From the NCBI RefSeq assembly GCF_006438925.1, contig NZ_RCZA01000011.1, positions 147,699-211,698 on the forward strand: DNA of 64,000 bases. The letters run 5' to 3'. Under the pieces are notes generated by a model that worked only from the letters and a program-made list of their open reading frames with translations, was not told where the DNA came from and ran no database searches. This document shows, piece after piece, positions 26,060 through 37,737 of the stretch (position 1 is its first letter; each line of letters starts with the position of its first letter). The translations under genes were made by a program, and so were the position numbers. The DNA comes from Pseudomonas mandelii. Lineage in GTDB: Bacteria; Pseudomonadota; Gammaproteobacteria; Pseudomonadales; Pseudomonadaceae.

Positions 26060-27463
26060 TCACTTCCACAGCTGGGCGGCAAACACTACGAGAATGCCGA
26101 TGGGCGCCACATAGCGCATCAAGAACAAGGACAGGGCGAACAACACCGGGCTGCGGATCGACAACTCGTCTCGTACCGCTTCACGCCCCATCACCCAGCC
26201 TGCAAACACCACGAAACACAAACCACCGAGTGGCAACATGATCCGCGAGGTGAAGAAATCAATCACACCAAAGAAGTCCAGGCCACCGGCCGCACCCCAT
26301 TGATAGAGGTGGAACACCCCGCCTTCGTTCACGAAAAATTTGGCTTCCTTCCAGATATTGAAGGAAAACACCGTGCCCAGACCGACAAACCAGCAGATAA
26401 ATGCCAGCCAGAAGGTGACCCACGCGCGGCTGACTTTCGTGCGTTCAACCAGGTAAGCCACCATCGGCTCAAGCAGGGAAATCGCCGAACTCCAGGCAGC
26501 AATCGCTACGAGCACGAAGAACACTACGCCCATCAACTGACCAAACGCTACGTTACCGAAGGCAAAGGGCAGACTGACGAACATCAGGCCAGGACCTTCG
26601 CTTGGGTTCAGACCGCCAGCGAACACAATCGGAAACAACGCCAGACCGGCCACCAGAGAAACGAAGGTATCGAGCAGTGCCACGCCGACGATGGTACCGG
26701 AAATCGATGAGTTCTTTGGCATATAAGCGCCGTAAATCATGATCGAACCGACGCCCACGCTCAGAGAAAAAAACGCGTGCCCCATGGCGGGCAGCAAGCC
26801 GTCGAGTACTTTTTCCGGGCGGAAGTCGAACATGAAATGCACGCCTTCCATGAAATGCCCGGTAGTCATGCTGTAACCCAGCAGAACAATCACCATCACA
26901 AACAGCAGCGGCATCATGATCCGCAAGCTGCGCTCCAAACCTGCAACCACGCCTTTGGCGATCACCACGGCCGATAGCAGCATAAAAATCGTGTGCCAAA
27001 GTGTCAGGCGCCACGGATCAGCAATGACATTGCCAAAGTACGCGCCGACCTGGTCGGGCGTTGCACCCTGGAAGTCGCCACGGCCCATGTCGATGATGTA
27101 ATCCAGAGACCAGCCGCCCACCACACTATAGAAAGACAGGATCAGCAATGCCGTGATCATCCCGGCGAATGCGCCCCAGGACCATTTACCCGAGTGCCCG
27201 GCTTCCAGCGCCAATACCTTCAAGGCGTTGGCCGGGCTTTGACGTGCACGACGGCCGATCAGGGTTTCGGCCAGCATGACCGGCACACCGATCAGCGCGA
27301 TACAGGCCAGGAACATCAGCACGAAGGCGCCGCCGCCGTAGACGCCGACCATGTACGGGAATTTCCAGATACTACCCAGGCCCACGGCCGAACCCGTCGC
27401 GGCGAGTATGAAGACCCAGCGGCTAGCCCAACTGCCGTGGACAGAAACCTTGTCTGTCGACAT
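26060..27463 (-). CDS. Sodium-dependent transporter, NSS/SNF family
   Basis: A 467-residue membrane protein with 11-12 predicted segments in the LeuT fold. The first helix carries the sodium/substrate-site sequence GSAVGLGSIWKFPYMVG, with GGGAFVLMF following. Members take up amino acids or related solutes with sodium; the substrate cannot be read here. I start at MSTDKVSVHGSWASRW rather than 17 codons earlier. It lies 7 bases before ratA and is divergent from smpB. Confidence 0.9.
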   Translation of the reverse strand: MSTDKVSVHGSWASRWVFILAATGSAVGLGSIWKFPYMVGVYGGGAFVLMFLACIALIGVPVMLAETLIGRRARQSPANALKVLALEAGHSGKWSWGAFAGMITALLILSFYSVVGGWSLDYIIDMGRGDFQGATPDQVGAYFGNVIADPWRLTLWHTIFMLLSAVVIAKGVVAGLERSLRIMMPLLFVMVIVLLGYSMTTGHFMEGVHFMFDFRPEKVLDGLLPAMGHAFFSLSVGVGSIMIYGAYMPKNSSISGTIVGVALLDTFVSLVAGLALFPIVFAGGLNPSEGPGLMFVSLPFAFGNVAFGQLMGVVFFVLVAIAAWSSAISLLEPMVAYLVERTKVSRAWVTFWLAFICWFVGLGTVFSFNIWKEAKFFVNEGGVFHLYQWGAAGGLDFFGVIDFFTSRIMLPLGGLCFVVFAGWVMGREAVRDELSIRSPVLFALSLFLMRYVAPIGILVVFAAQLWK

Positions 27464-27581
27464 CGTTATCACGCCCAAGCGTTCAAAAAAGAGGCCGCAT
27501 TGTCCGGGATTCAATCAACCTGCTCAAGCACGTAGCGATACCGTAGCCGACTCGCGTGCAACTCCCTATAATGCCGCCCCT

Positions 27582-28064
27582 ATGGCTAAACAGAAGAAAC
27601 ACCCAACAGGGACCATCGCGCAAAACAAAAAGGCGCGACACGATTACTTCATCGAGCATAAGTTCGAGGCTGGTCTGGTCCTGGCCGGCTGGGAAGTAAA
27701 AAGTCTGCGGGCAAGCAAGCTACAACTGGTTGACAGTTACGTACTGCTCAAGGATGGCGAAGCCTGGCTGCTCGGCAGCCACATTACGCCGCTGATGACC
27801 GCCAGCACCCACGTCATCGCTGATCCGACCCGCACCCGAAAATTGCTGCTCAACCGGCGCGAGCTGGAAAAGCTGGCCACGGCCGTGCAGCAAAAAGGTT
27901 ATGCCTGCGTGTGCCTGTCCTGGTACTGGAGCAAGCACATGGTCAAGTGCGAGATCGCCCTGGGCAAGGGTAAGAAGGAATACGACAAGCGTGATACCGA
28001 ACGCGAACGCGACGCCGGTCGCGAGTTGCAGCGTGCGGTGCGCAACAAGGGCAAGGAAGATTAA
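27582..28064 (+). CDS. smpB: SsrA-binding protein SmpB
   Basis: Binds tmRNA and carries it to stalled ribosomes for trans-translation. It starts MAKQKKHPTGTIAQNKKARHDY and has 160 residues, with the OB-fold core (FEAGLVLAGWEVKSLRA) and a basic C-terminal tail (DKRDTERERDAGRELQRAVR) that enters the mRNA channel. Its RNA partner ssrA lies about 10 kb away on the same strand. Confidence 0.97.
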   Translation: MAKQKKHPTGTIAQNKKARHDYFIEHKFEAGLVLAGWEVKSLRASKLQLVDSYVLLKDGEAWLLGSHITPLMTASTHVIADPTRTRKLLLNRRELEKLATAVQQKGYACVCLSWYWSKHMVKCEIALGKGKKEYDKRDTERERDAGRELQRAVRNKGKED

Positions 28065-28094
28065 TCTTTCAGCCTGAGCGTTGTGGCGCTAGCG

Positions 28095-28169
28095 AAAAGA
28101 TCGCAGCCTGCGGCAGCTCCTACATAGATCGCGTATCCATGTAGGAGCTGCCGCAGGCTGCGATCTTTT
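28095..28169. repeat. REP doublet (REPIN-like hairpin) between smpB and lldR
   Basis: Two arms of about 30 bases (28095-28124 and 28140-28169) are perfect inverted copies around a 15-base centre, and contain the GGAGCTGCCGCAGGC core common in Pseudomonas REP elements. It lies between convergent genes and could also act as a bidirectional terminator. Confidence 0.85.
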
Positions 28170-28180
28170 GTTTCAAACAA

Positions 28181-28948
28181 TCACATCCCCTTGCGCCGCT
28201 CCGCCCGAGCCATGCGCTGTACTTCTTGACGCACTTCTTCCAGCACTTCCTGCACGTACAAAATGTGTCGGCTGGAGACTTCCCGTGCCTGCTCGGCCCT
28301 TCCTTCAATAATCGCCAGGTACAACTCCCGGTGTTGCGTGATAAGCATGTCGCGAGTTTCTGTACGCTGCTTGTACATCCCGCCGATATTGGTCACCACG
28401 TTGCGTTTGAGCAGATCGAACAAGCCGCGAATGGTGTGCAGCAACACCGCGTTGTGACTGGCTTCAGCAATTGCCAGGTGGAATTTCGCATCCGCCGCCC
28501 CCTCTTCCGCCCGACTTACCTCGTCGTGACGCGTATAGCAGTCCTGCAATTCGTTGAAGGCCGCGGTCAATCGCTCGCGATCAACGTCCGTAGCACGCAT
28601 GGCCGCGTAATAGGCGCAGGAAGCTTCCAGGGTGTGACGAAATTCCAGCAGATCGCGCTGCGCTTCAGGGTTGCTTTCCAGCAAATGCAGCAGCGGATCG
28701 CTGAAGGTTGACCCCAGCGACTCCACCACATAATTGCCGCCACCCTGGCGACTGACCAGCAAGCCCTTGGCCGCCAGTTTCTGAATCGCTTCGCGCAACG
28801 AAGGGCGTGACACGCCGAACTGCTCGGCCAACGCACGTTCGGCCGGCAAGCGCTCACCCGCCTTCAGCGTGCCCTCGAGAATCATCCCCTCGAGCTGCTC
28901 GACAATATCGTCAGACAAACGGCGCTGACGAATTTGATCAAACCCCAT
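28181..28948 (-). CDS. lldR: Lactate-responsive GntR-family regulator LldR
   Basis: A repressor of the lactate operon. The 255-residue protein has an N-terminal winged helix (about 8-75, with LPAERALAEQFGVSRPSLREAIQKL) and a FadR-type C-terminal sensor domain (about 90-230). Its position, divergent from lldP and next to a good LldR-type operator, identifies the likely effector as lactate. Confidence 0.93.
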   Translation of the reverse strand: MGFDQIRQRRLSDDIVEQLEGMILEGTLKAGERLPAERALAEQFGVSRPSLREAIQKLAAKGLLVSRQGGGNYVVESLGSTFSDPLLHLLESNPEAQRDLLEFRHTLEASCAYYAAMRATDVDRERLTAAFNELQDCYTRHDEVSRAEEGAADAKFHLAIAEASHNAVLLHTIRGLFDLLKRNVVTNIGGMYKQRTETRDMLITQHRELYLAIIEGRAEQAREVSSRHILYVQEVLEEVRQEVQRMARAERRKGM

Positions 28949-29030
28949 AACTCAATTCTCCACGATCCCGACGGCTCGCCGGGGTCTCTATTCTGGCCTA
29001 TCAGGGCTGTGTCAGCACCTGCCAGACGGC

Positions 29031-29051
29031 ATTTGGTCGAGCGGACCAGAT
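29031..29051. promoter_or_regulatory. Inverted repeat, possible second LldR site
   Basis: ATTTGGTC and GACCAGAT surround five bases (7 of 8 positions paired), 82 bases upstream of the lldR start and about 95 bases from the main operator. The TGGT...ACCA halves resemble LldR half-sites, but the spacing is longer. Confidence 0.4.
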
Positions 29052-29094
29052 GACTTCTGCACCGCGTATTCGACAAAAGTTTTAGAGCGGCAAA

Positions 29095-29124
29095 TTGACA
29101 CGCCGCCTACAAGGCTTTTACCCT
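29095..29124 (+). promoter_or_regulatory. Probable lldP promoter
   Basis: A perfect -35 TTGACA at 29095-29100 is followed, after 17-18 bases, by a weak -10 (TTACCC or TACCCT). The LldR-type palindrome lies just downstream, where a bound repressor would block initiation. Confidence 0.5.
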
Positions 29125-29141
29125 AGCCAACAGCGATTGTA

Positions 29142-29158
29142 AATTGGTATTACCAATT
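29142..29158. promoter_or_regulatory. LldR operator before lldP
   Basis: AATTGGTA-T-TACCAATT is a perfect 17-base palindrome containing TGGT-N3-ACCA, the GntR/FadR-subfamily operator pattern reported for LldR. It lies 52 bases before the lldP start. Confidence 0.85.
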
Positions 29159-29210
29159 ACCCAAGAACGCTGACCAGTGCCTGACCAACAACAATTAGGG
29201 GCCACCCCAT

Positions 29211-30905
29211 ATGCAAACCTGGCAACAGCTCTATTCTCCGCTCGGCAGTCTCGGCGTGTCCGCACTCGCGGCCGTTATCCCCATCGTGTTTTTCTTCCTG
29301 GCATTGGCCGTGTTCCGACTCAAAGGACACGTGGCCGGCAGCATCACGCTGGCCTTGTCGATTGCCGTGGCGATCTTCGCCTTCCAGATGCCCGTCGACA
29401 TGGCCTTCGCCGCCGCCGGCTATGGTTTCGCCTACGGTCTGTGGCCGATTGCCTGGATCATCGTGGCGGCGGTATTCCTCTACAAACTGACGGTCAAGAG
29501 CGGTCAGTTCGAAGTGATCCGCAGCTCGGTGCTGTCGATCACCGACGACCAGCGCCTGCAAGTGCTGCTGATCGGCTTCTGCTTCGGCGCCTTCCTGGAA
29601 GGTGCCGCCGGTTTCGGTGCGCCGGTCGCGATTACCGCCGCACTGTTGGTAGGACTGGGCTTCAACCCGTTGTACGCCGCGGGCCTGTGCCTGATCGCCA
29701 ACACCGCACCGGTCGCTTTCGGTGCCTTGGGGATTCCGATCATTGTCGCCGGGCAAGTTACCGGTATCGACGCGTTCAAGATCGGCGCCATGACGGGCCG
29801 CCAACTGCCGCTGCTGTCGCTGTTCGTGCCGTTCTGGCTGGTGTTCATGATGGATGGCCTGCGCGGCGTTCGCGAAACCTGGCCGGCAGCACTGGTGGCC
29901 GGCTTGAGCTTTGCCATCACCCAATATTTCACATCGAACTTCATCGGCCCGGAACTGCCGGACATCACCTCGGCCCTGGTCAGCCTGATTTCCCTGACAC
30001 TGTTCCTGAAAGTCTGGCAACCGAAACGCGCCGCAGGTCAACACATCGTCGGTGCCGTCTCGGCTTCCGTGGTGAGCGCCAGCGCTGGCGGTTTCGGCCT
30101 GCCGCGCAGCACCGTGGCTTCGCCCTACAGCCTCGGTGAAATTCTCAAAGCCTGGTCACCCTTCCTGATCCTCACCGTGCTGGTGACCATCTGGACCTTG
30201 AAACCCTTCAAGGCGATGTTTGCCGCTGGCGGGTCGATGTACAGCTGGGTGTTCAACTTCGCGATCCCGCACCTGGACCAAATGGTGATCAAGGTCGCAC
30301 CGATCGTGGCCGCTCCGACCGCTATCCCGGCGGTGTTCAAACTCGACCCGATTTCCGCGACCGGCACGGCGATTTTCTTCTCCGCGCTGATCTCGATGCT
30401 GGTACTGAAGATCAATGTAAAAACTGGTCTTACCACTTTGAAAGAGACCTTCTACGAGCTGCGCTGGCCGATTCTGTCCATCGGTATGGTGCTCGCCTTT
30501 GCCTTCGTCACCAACTACTCGGGCATGTCTTCGACCATGGCTCTGGTACTGGCCGGCACCGGCGCAGCCTTCCCGTTCTTCTCGCCGTTCCTCGGCTGGT
30601 TGGGTGTGTTCCTGACCGGTTCCGATACCTCGTCCAACGCACTGTTCAGTTCGCTGCAAGCGACCACTGCGCACCAGATCGGCGTCAACGATGTGTTGCT
30701 GGTTGCGGCGAACACCAGCGGTGGCGTGACCGGCAAGATGATCTCGCCACAATCGATCGCCGTGGCCTGCGCCGCGACCGGCCTGGTAGGCAAGGAATCG
30801 GATCTGTTCCGCTTCACCCTCAAGCACAGCCTATTCTTCGCAACGATCGTCGGCCTGATTACCTACATCCAGGCCTATTGGCTCACTGGCATGTTGGTGC
30901 ACTAG
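29211..30905 (+). CDS. lldP: L-lactate permease
   Basis: A 564-residue inner-membrane lactate/glycolate:proton symporter of the LctP family with 12 or more predicted membrane segments. The conserved EGAAGFGAPVAITAALLVGLGF and the late TGSDTSSNALFSSLQ and ANTSGGVTGKMISPQSIAVA segments are present. It is the first gene of the operon that continues with lutABC and dld, under LldR control. Confidence 0.96.
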   Translation: MQTWQQLYSPLGSLGVSALAAVIPIVFFFLALAVFRLKGHVAGSITLALSIAVAIFAFQMPVDMAFAAAGYGFAYGLWPIAWIIVAAVFLYKLTVKSGQFEVIRSSVLSITDDQRLQVLLIGFCFGAFLEGAAGFGAPVAITAALLVGLGFNPLYAAGLCLIANTAPVAFGALGIPIIVAGQVTGIDAFKIGAMTGRQLPLLSLFVPFWLVFMMDGLRGVRETWPAALVAGLSFAITQYFTSNFIGPELPDITSALVSLISLTLFLKVWQPKRAAGQHIVGAVSASVVSASAGGFGLPRSTVASPYSLGEILKAWSPFLILTVLVTIWTLKPFKAMFAAGGSMYSWVFNFAIPHLDQMVIKVAPIVAAPTAIPAVFKLDPISATGTAIFFSALISMLVLKINVKTGLTTLKETFYELRWPILSIGMVLAFAFVTNYSGMSSTMALVLAGTGAAFPFFSPFLGWLGVFLTGSDTSSNALFSSLQATTAHQIGVNDVLLVAANTSGGVTGKMISPQSIAVACAATGLVGKESDLFRFTLKHSLFFATIVGLITYIQAYWLTGMLVH

Positions 30906-30931
30906 GGACTACAGAAAACACCGAAAAAACC

Positions 30932-30956
30932 GACGCCGGACCACGATTCCGGCGTC
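30932..30956 (+). terminator. Hairpin between lldP and lutA
   Basis: A GACGCCGG/CCGGCGTC eight-pair stem with a nine-base loop, 27 bases after lldP. Without a T run it is probably an RNA-stability or processing element that lowers expression of downstream genes relative to the permease. Confidence 0.5.
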
Positions 30957-31056
30957 AGCTATTCACAACCCGGTCTGTAAGGCTGCTGAAAGCTTGCCTC
31001 TCTATATTCAGCAGCCTCAACAGACGGATAACCGGGACCACCCGGAGACACGCCTG

Positions 31057-31881
31057 ATGAGCGAGCTTTTTTACAACGCAGTGCCGAATGCGACCCGCGT
31101 CGCCCCGCCACTGCCCGAGCCTCGGCAATACCCCAGCGAGAAACCGTCACGGGTCTACCTGTTCGGAACCTGCGTGGTGGATTTGTTCTACCCTGAAGCC
31201 GGGATGGACGCGATTCACTTGCTGGAACGCGAAGGCATTTATGTCGAGTATCCGCAGGGGCAAAGCTGCTGCGGGCAACCGGCCTACACCTCGGGTTACA
31301 CCGAGCAGGCGAGGACCGTGGCACGCTCGCAACTGGCGCTGTTTGCCGGGGACTTTCCGGTGGTGGTGCCATCGGGATCGTGTGCCGGGATGTTGCGCGA
31401 ACACTACGCCGACTTGTTCAAGGACGAGCCGGACACGCTGAAACAGGTTCAGGCGCTGGCTGCCCGGACTTATGAACTGGCCGAGTTTCTGTTGTTTGTC
31501 TGCCAGGTGCAGCTCAAGGACAGTGGCGAGCCAGTCAAAGTAGCGTTGCACACGTCGTGCTCGGCACGCCGTGAGATGAACACCCACTTGCATGGCCGCG
31601 AGTTGTTGGCGCAGCTGAGCAATGTGGAGCGAGTCGACCACAACCATGAAAGTGAATGCTGTGGCTTCGGTGGGACTTTCAGCGTCCGTATGCCAGACAT
31701 TTCCGGCGCGATGGTGGCTGACAAGACCCGCTCGTTGAAGGAATCCGGCGCGCACAAGGTACTCAGTGCCGACTGCGGTTGCCTGATGAACATCAACGGC
31801 TCGCTGGAGAAACAGCAGGAAGCGTTGCGCGGCCAACACCTGGCCAGTTTCCTCTGGCAGCGAACCGGAGGTGTTCAATGA
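31057..31881 (+). CDS. lutA: L-lactate oxidation complex subunit LutA (LldE), Fe-S protein
   Basis: A subunit of the LutABC (LldEFG) complex that oxidises L-lactate to pyruvate. Starting at MSELFYNAVPNATRV it has 274 residues with two cysteine-rich CCG domains: SCCGQPAYTSGY near residue 70 and ECCGFGGTFSV near residue 200. Its stop overlaps the lutB start (ATGA). Confidence 0.93.
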   Translation: MSELFYNAVPNATRVAPPLPEPRQYPSEKPSRVYLFGTCVVDLFYPEAGMDAIHLLEREGIYVEYPQGQSCCGQPAYTSGYTEQARTVARSQLALFAGDFPVVVPSGSCAGMLREHYADLFKDEPDTLKQVQALAARTYELAEFLLFVCQVQLKDSGEPVKVALHTSCSARREMNTHLHGRELLAQLSNVERVDHNHESECCGFGGTFSVRMPDISGAMVADKTRSLKESGAHKVLSADCGCLMNINGSLEKQQEALRGQHLASFLWQRTGGVQ

Positions 31882-33332
31882 ACGCTTCCGCAATTATTCC
31901 TACGGTTGCCGTGGAAGAAGATTTTCGCACCCGGGCTCACAAGGCGTTGGGTGACAAGCAACTGCGAAATAACTTTCGCACGGCGATGGATTCGTTGATG
32001 ACAAAACGGGCAGCGTCCTTCAGCGATGCCCACGAAAGAGAACATTTGCGAGTGCTGGGCAATGCTGTCCGCGCCCGTGCTTTATCCAAGTTGCCCGACC
32101 TGCTCGAGCAGCTTGAACAGAACCTGACCCGCAACGGTGTGACAGTGCACTGGGCGGAAACGGTAGACGAGGCCAATGGCATCGTCCTCTCGATCATCCG
32201 CGCTCACGAGGGGCGGCAAGTGATCAAGGGCAAATCGATGGTCAGCGAAGAGATGGAAATGAATCACTTCCTCGCTGAACAGGGCATTGAATGCCTGGAA
32301 TCGGACATGGGCGAGTACATCGTCCAGCTCGACCACGAGAAGCCTTCACACATTATTATGCCGGCGATCCACAAGAATGCCGGTCAGGTCGCGTCCTTGT
32401 TCCACGACAAACTTGGCGTGGAATACACCAAGGACGTTGACCAACTCATTCAGATCGGTCGCAAAGTCTTGCGGCAGAAATTCTTCGAATCGGACATCGG
32501 CGTCTCCGGCGTCAACTTCGCCGTGGCCGAAACCGGCACCTTGCTGCTGGTGGAAAACGAAGGCAACGGGCGCATGACCACCACCGTGCCGCCGGTGCAC
32601 ATCGCCGTCACCGGCATCGAAAAAGTCGTGGAAAACCTGCGCGATGTGGTGCCGCTGCTGTCACTGCTGACCCGCTCAGCCCTCGGCCAGCCGATCACCA
32701 CCTACGTCAACATGATCTCCGGCCCGCGCAAGGAACATGAACTCGACGGCCCTCAGGAAGTGCACCTGGTATTGCTCGACAACGGTCGCAGCCAGGCCTT
32801 CGCCGACAGCGAATTGCGCCAGACCCTGAACTGCATCCGCTGCGGCGCCTGTATGAATCATTGCCCGGTCTACACTCGAATCGGCGGCCACGCCTATGGG
32901 GAGGTTTACCCTGGGCCTATCGGAAAAATCATCACCCCGCACATGGTCGGCCTGGCGAAAGTCCCGGACCACCCGAGTGCCTCGTCGCTGTGTGGCGCCT
33001 GCGGTGAAGTCTGTCCGGTAAAAATTCCGATTCCGGCACTGTTGCGTCGCCTACGGGAAGAGAACGTCAAAGCCCCGGACAGCCCTCATCAAGTGATGCG
33101 TGGCCAGGGCAGCAAGTACTCGCGCAAAGAACGGTTTATCTGGAATGCCTGGGCGAAGCTCAACAGTTCACCCACGCTTTATCGACTGTTCGGCTTCTTC
33201 GCCACTCGGTTGCGCATGCTGGCGCCGAGCAACATCGGCCCCTGGACGCAAAACCACAGCGCACCGAAACCCGCTGCCCGCTCACTGCATGACATGGCCC
33301 GCGAGCATTTGGCCAAACAGGGAGATCGCTGA
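31878..33332 (+). CDS. lutB: L-lactate oxidation complex subunit LutB (LldF), ferredoxin-type protein
   Basis: A 484-residue iron-sulfur protein starting MNASAIIPTVAVEEDFRTRAHKAL. A LUD domain (about 60-300) precedes two 4Fe-4S motifs: CIRCGACMNHCPVY near residue 318 and CGACGEVCPVKIP near residue 371. It passes electrons from lactate towards the respiratory chain. It overlaps lutA and lutC. Confidence 0.94.
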   Translation: MNASAIIPTVAVEEDFRTRAHKALGDKQLRNNFRTAMDSLMTKRAASFSDAHEREHLRVLGNAVRARALSKLPDLLEQLEQNLTRNGVTVHWAETVDEANGIVLSIIRAHEGRQVIKGKSMVSEEMEMNHFLAEQGIECLESDMGEYIVQLDHEKPSHIIMPAIHKNAGQVASLFHDKLGVEYTKDVDQLIQIGRKVLRQKFFESDIGVSGVNFAVAETGTLLLVENEGNGRMTTTVPPVHIAVTGIEKVVENLRDVVPLLSLLTRSALGQPITTYVNMISGPRKEHELDGPQEVHLVLLDNGRSQAFADSELRQTLNCIRCGACMNHCPVYTRIGGHAYGEVYPGPIGKIITPHMVGLAKVPDHPSASSLCGACGEVCPVKIPIPALLRRLREENVKAPDSPHQVMRGQGSKYSRKERFIWNAWAKLNSSPTLYRLFGFFATRLRMLAPSNIGPWTQNHSAPKPAARSLHDMAREHLAKQGDR

Positions 33333-33999
33333 TGAGCGCCAAGCAAAATATCCTCGCCAAGTTGCGGAACAGTCTGACGGGGACCACACCGGTGCCTGAC
33401 GAGTTCGACGTCGAACTGGTGACAGCGCCCTACACCTACACCGCCGAGCAACGCATCCCGCAGCTGCGCAAACTGATGGAAGCGGTGCACACCGAAATCC
33501 ACCTGACGTCCGCCGAAGGTTGGCCTTCGTTGCTTGCTCAATTGTTGCGGGACCGTCAGTTGCCGAGTTTGTTGATTGCACCGACGACGCCTCACGGTCA
33601 ACGTATCACTCAGCACTGGGCGAAAAATCCTGATCTGCCAACGCTCAAATCCTACGACCGTCCGGTTGAAGAATGGAAGACAGAATTGTTCAACGACACG
33701 CCGGCCAGCCTGACCGGCACCCTCGGCGCAATCGCCGCCACAGGTAGCCTGATTCTCTGGCCGACGCGGGAAGAACCGCGCCTGATGAGCCTGGTGCCGC
33801 CAGTGCATTTCGCCCTGCTCAAGGCCAGTGGAATCCGCGACAACTTCTATCAAGTGCAGCAGGAATTCGAGTGGGCCCAAGGCATGCCGACCAACGCCCT
33901 GCTGGTGTCCGGCCCGTCGAAAACCGCCGACATCGAGCAGGTCCTGGCCTACGGCGCTCACGGTCCGAAAGATCTCGTGGTCATGATCCTGGAGGACCA

Positions 34000-34003
<4 letters not shown>
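33332..34003 (+). CDS. lutC: L-lactate oxidation complex subunit LutC (LldG), LUD domain
   Basis: A 223-residue single LUD-domain protein, starting MSAKQNILAKLRNSLTG, with the family's GTLGAIAATGSLILWPT and SLVPPVHFALL segments. It has no cysteine cluster. It overlaps lutB at the start and the dehydrogenase gene at the end. Confidence 0.92.
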
Positions 34004-36810
<2,807 letters not shown>

Positions 36811-36828
36811 GGGTACTTTGGTGAAAAC

Positions 36829-36849
36829 GGGGCGATTTCGCCCCTTTTT
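36829..36849 (+). terminator. Terminator of the lactate operon
   Basis: GGGGCGATTTCGCCCC followed by five T residues, 18 bases after the dld stop. Confidence 0.9.
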
Positions 36850-37015
36850 CATGCACTGCTGTTGCGCCAATCTTCTCGCCATTCCTTCAAAAAACAACCG
36901 AACTCCAGCATGCGCTATAGTCATTTAGCTAGGCCCTGTGAACGGGCTTATAACCACCTCGGCCAGCAGCCTACTCCACCGGCAGCACCGAGCCCTCATG
37001 CGCAAGGAGATACCC

Positions 37016-37291
37016 ATGAAGCACTCTGCAATTGCTGGATTGTTCATCACCGTCGCACTGTTGGCCTCGCCGGTGTTTGCGGCAGATAAAGACCTTTGCA
37101 AAGAAAACATAAACCTAATTCAGCAGGCACTGGATTCTAATCCCGCCGTATCAGAAAACGCCGAGGACAACATACAAGTCGGCCTGGACAAAGCAAAAAC
37201 AGCCCAGGCCAAAGGGGACGACAAGGGGTGCATTGGAATAACTAGCGGTTTGCTGGAGAAAATTCAACTACGCAACCCAACCAACAAGTAA
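37016..37291 (+). CDS. Small secreted protein, duplicated copy 1
   Basis: 91 residues with a clear signal peptide (MKHSAIAGLFITVALLASPVFA, mature protein from ADKDLC). The mature part is helical and charged and contains exactly two cysteines, in DLC and GDDKGC, suggesting one disulfide. A good AAGGAG site lies 8 bases before the ATG. No family recognised. It is paralogous to the gene at 37738, and each is followed by a copy of the ssrA promoter region. Confidence 0.75.
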   Translation: MKHSAIAGLFITVALLASPVFAADKDLCKENINLIQQALDSNPAVSENAEDNIQVGLDKAKTAQAKGDDKGCIGITSGLLEKIQLRNPTNK

Positions 37292-37302
37292 TCCCGTGTG
37301 AC

Positions 37303-37323
37303 CAGGCCAACCTTCCGGTTGGC
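37303..37323 (+). terminator. Hairpin after small-protein copy 1
   Basis: GCCAACC/GGTTGGC with a four-base loop, immediately after the gene; the same hairpin follows copy 2. The T run is poor, so termination may be partial. Confidence 0.5.
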
Positions 37324-37391
37324 CTTATCCACCGCGGTGGCGTACACAGCGCAGGCTTGTTGCTCACTTTGAATCACAGAGCGACAGGCTC

Positions 37392-37462
37392 GGGGCCGTT
37401 TAGGATTCGACGCCGGTTTAAGCAGCTAAAACTTACACAACTCGCCCCAAAACAAAACCCGC
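37392..37462 (+). pseudogene. Internally deleted ssrA (tmRNA) relic
   Basis: Three blocks match the intact ssrA at 38105. Bases 37392-37418 equal its first 27 bases. Bases 37420-37447 match 38358-38385 with one difference. CAAAACAAAACCCGC at 37448-37462 equals the left arm of its terminator (38508-38522). The tag reading frame, the pseudoknots and the 3' tRNA half are missing, so it cannot tag proteins. The upstream promoter region is also duplicated and may still make a short RNA. The rest of the 37292-37737 gap shows only a REP-like fragment near 37479-37515. Confidence 0.85.
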
Positions 37463-37737
37463 GGAAGGCGCGAATCCCATAGGAGCGAGCGGTGCAGCGA
37501 TCCGATTTGCCCTTGAAGAGGCCCACCAGCGAAAAGAGGCAATTGCCCCCCTTTTTAGTGCCACTGCTCCTATCGACTATCAAACAGTTTTTTCATAGCC
37601 TTTCTGAAAAAACCGAATTTCTGCGCGGCGTCGTAGTCTTTTATGTAGGCCCCCATCAATCGTGGCTTATTTTCCGACCTCGGCCGAGCCGCCCGCTCAT
37701 ACGGCAGCACCGAGACCATCAGCACAAGGAGATATCC

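Noticed and set aside
29157..30827. Minus-strand frames opposite lldP that could suggest a regulatory antisense gene
   Set aside because: Antisense to a conserved permease, rich in Gln/Arg/His, and no promoter or start signal seen.
37492..37737. N-terminal extension of small-protein copy 2 to a 165-codon frame
   Set aside because: The extension would remove the signal peptide from the N-terminus, and a good ribosome-binding site precedes the internal ATG at 37738. The stretch looks like intergenic REP-type sequence.
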